DNA of 64,000 nucleotides from an uncultured Alphaproteobacteria bacterium (GTDB lineage Bacteria > Pseudomonadota > Alphaproteobacteria > Rhodobacterales > Rhodobacteraceae). The notes beneath the pieces are model-generated. The model was not told the DNA's origin. It searched no databases and saw nothing but the letters and a program-made list of their open reading frames with translations. Location of the stretch: NCBI GenBank assembly GCA_902556405.1, contig CACDWF010000003.1:62001-126000 (forward strand), in the 5' to 3' direction. A program made the translations under genes and the position numbers. Shown piece after piece: positions 61,980 through 64,000 of this stretch. Position 1 is the stretch's first letter. Each line of letters starts with the position of its first letter.

Positions 61980-62602
61980 TTTTTTATTATATACTCCTTG
62001 AGTAGTTCAATATCGTCTGGGGTATTGATATTAAAGAATGGGTCTACTAGATCATTAGCAAAACATACACTTGAAGTTTTCTGGTTCGCACTCCAAAGCG
62101 TAACTTTTCTAATGCCTCGTTCCAATTCCTTCCTTAGATCATCACACAGATCTGTTTTCCACAAACCAAAAACTGGGTGTAAAATCTTCTTCTGCTTTCG
62201 GTCCGCTGAAGAAGCTGCGAAAACAATATCAGAATTACTCACTTCCATCTTTTGATAGAGTTCGTTTACCAGATTTAATGGGAATAATGGTGTATCAACA
62301 GCAACTGTAATTACCTTTTCATAACCTTTATCTTTTGCCCACTTCATTGAAGTTAATATTCCTGCCAAAGGACCTAAGTATCCCTCCATATGATCGTGAA
62401 TAATTGGCAAGCCGTATCTTTTATACTTAGAGGAGTATGAGTTAGTATTTATAGCCATTTTATCAGACTGCAAGCTAAGTCTTTCAATGGTCATATCTAA
62501 AAGTGTTCTTTCGCCAATTTCGAGAAAGGACTTATCTTTACGGTTCATTCTTCGTGATTGCCCACCTGCTAAAATAACGCCAGGAACATTAATATCGAAC
62601 AT
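61976..62602 (-). CDS. mobA: Molybdenum cofactor guanylyltransferase
   Basis: GVILAGGQSRRMNRKDKSFLEIG. Confidence 0.93.
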   Translation of the reverse strand: MFDINVPGVILAGGQSRRMNRKDKSFLEIGERTLLDMTIERLSLQSDKMAINTNSYSSKYKRYGLPIIHDHMEGYLGPLAGILTSMKWAKDKGYEKVITVAVDTPLFPLNLVNELYQKMEVSNSDIVFAASSADRKQKKILHPVFGLWKTDLCDDLRKELERGIRKVTLWSANQKTSSVCFANDLVDPFFNINTPDDIELLKEYIIKK

Positions 62603-62625
62603 AGCAAAAACCTTATTTCTGAATG

Positions 62626-63447
62626 TTAAAGCAAAATTCTTTCAAACCCACTTACACACATAAATCTTTTTCCTTTAAACCTTCCAATCATAGATAGGTT
62701 GAACTTTCTTGCAAGATGCACTGCTGACTTTGTAAACCCTGAGCGAGACACTAATATTGGAACACCCATGCTTATTGCCTTTAACACCATCTCAGATGTT
62801 AGTCTACCTGTTGTATACAAAATCTTATCGGTTGGATCAATTTCTTCTAGTACAAGCCACCCACTTATTTTGTCAATTGCGTTGTGCCTACCAACATCCT
62901 CCATGTATACTAAAATACGATCTTCTTCACAAAGCACACTACCATGGATTGCACCAGCCTCCATATACAAGCTGGGCAAACTTATGATATTTTTAACTAA
63001 GTTTCTCATATCCTCTATCGAATATTTTTTTTTGTTTTGTTTTGGAATTGGTTTTAACTTGTCATACATGTCCCCAAATACTGTCCCCATCGCACACCCA
63101 GATGTTTTTATTTTCCTAACATTTTTATCCTCAAAAAGAGTTTTTTGGAAAGTTCTAACCACAACGGCTGAGAGTTCCTGATTAAATTCAACTCCCCTGA
63201 TTTCAGCTTTTGAATTGATAATATTTTGATTATGTAGAAACCCAACAGCCAAATACTCTGGGTAATCACATACTGTTAAGGCGGTAAGCACTTCCTGAGA
63301 ATTGAGGTAAATAGTTAATATTTTTTCATCGATTAAATTAACGTATTTTACCTTATTTTCTTCATTAAAAACTCTTACCTTTGACACCAACTTAGAAATA
63401 TTTACTTCCGGCGTTAAAAAATTGACTTTTTTTCGATATGCATCCAT
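62626..63447 (-). CDS. fdhD: Formate dehydrogenase accessory sulfurtransferase (start at internal Met)
   Basis: FdhD motifs KTSGCAMGTVFGD; MEDVGRHNAIDKISGW; TGRLTSEMVLKA. Confidence 0.92.
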   Translation of the reverse strand: MDAYRKKVNFLTPEVNISKLVSKVRVFNEENKVKYVNLIDEKILTIYLNSQEVLTALTVCDYPEYLAVGFLHNQNIINSKAEIRGVEFNQELSAVVVRTFQKTLFEDKNVRKIKTSGCAMGTVFGDMYDKLKPIPKQNKKKYSIEDMRNLVKNIISLPSLYMEAGAIHGSVLCEEDRILVYMEDVGRHNAIDKISGWLVLEEIDPTDKILYTTGRLTSEMVLKAISMGVPILVSRSGFTKSAVHLARKFNLSMIGRFKGKRFMCVSGFERILL

Positions 63448-63509
63448 ATATGAATACTTGTTTATCTCTGAAGCATTGTCCACCAAATTGTTTCTTGTAG
63501 GTCTATTTA

Positions 63510-63757
63510 TGAAAAGCCAGCAAAAGTACTCACTTGTCATCAACACATCGGGATTGAGGTGCCCGCTACCTTTATTAAAGGTTCAAAAAACAATTAAATC
63601 ACTCAGAAGGGGTAATGAGGCTCTTATTATCGCTGATGATCCTATGGCGGAAATAGATTTAAAGCATTTCTGTTTAAACAACGAGTACATACTAACAGAA
63701 GTGAAAAATGAGCAAGATGGTGGAAGGCGATTCTTTTCGTTAAAAAAGGATCAATAA
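63510..63757 (+). CDS. tusA: TusA family sulfurtransferase
   Basis: LVINTSGLRCPLPLLKVQKTIKSLRRGNEALIIADDPMAEIDLKHFC. Confidence 0.9.
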
Positions 63758-63814
63758 ATATGCTAAACAATATAGATAAGGAGTTTGTTGATAACATAAA
63801 AAGAAAGGTTTTAC

Positions 63815-64000
63815 GTGTTTAGATTTTTCACAACGAGAAAATGGGCTTTGTGGGCTTGGTTAGGGTCTGCATTGATTTTATCATCCCTTTGGATTCAAGT
63901 AGAAATTGATGTTAAAATCAACGAATGGTTTGGCGAATTCTATGATATGATTCAAAAAGCCCTGGCGACACCCAATGCTGTTACTTTAGAAGAGTATTGG
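63815..64000 (+). CDS. SbmA/BacA-like transporter, N-terminal fragment (runs off window)
   Basis: GTG start: VFRFFTTRKWALWAWLGSALILSSLWIQVEIDVKINEWFGEFYDMIQKAL... Confidence 0.55.
   Translation, partial: MFRFFTTRKWALWAWLGSALILSSLWIQVEIDVKINEWFGEFYDMIQKALATPNAVTLEEYW

Noticed and set aside
62699-63181. Plus-strand ORF of 160 aa
   Set aside because: Antisense to fdhD, which has strong family motifs.

Overview
64 kb AT-rich chromosomal window, probably from a marine alphaproteobacterium (judged from gene content, the pcm-tolC-X-valS order and an alpha-type tRNA-His). The core flanks carry ordinary metabolic genes: ccdA (partial), indolepyruvate:ferredoxin oxidoreductase, cobS, kdsB/kdsD, rlmB, a nucleoside-salvage cluster (upp, add, deoB, deoA, deoC, an ALDH16-like protein, cdd), a propionyl-CoA/methylmalonyl-CoA cluster (prpE, maeB, mcm, pccA, pccB), fau with a candidate 6S RNA, efp, suhB, valS, an Mrp-type ATPase and moeA/mobB/mobA/fdhD. 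The main feature is a roughly 13.9 kb integrative element (about 8750-22679) inserted in the 3' half of a tRNA-Tyr(GTA) gene. It has 55-bp perfect att direct repeats, a tyrosine integrase next to the intact tRNA, repeated GTGTGTAACT motifs at both ends (candidate integrase arm sites), and a small replication module with a predicted HUH-type Rep. Its cargo is many very small genes, several looking like single-domain ABM/Dabb/DUF1330-like proteins, plus GST, DsrE, MarC, DUF2938, MORN and GIY-YIG genes. The cargo is punctuated by three decayed ~200-bp copies of a coding repeat and a pair of 86-bp direct repeats. It resembles a phage satellite or tycheposon-like element, but no searches were run. 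One cargo gene is frameshifted by a three-unit 8-bp tandem repeat.
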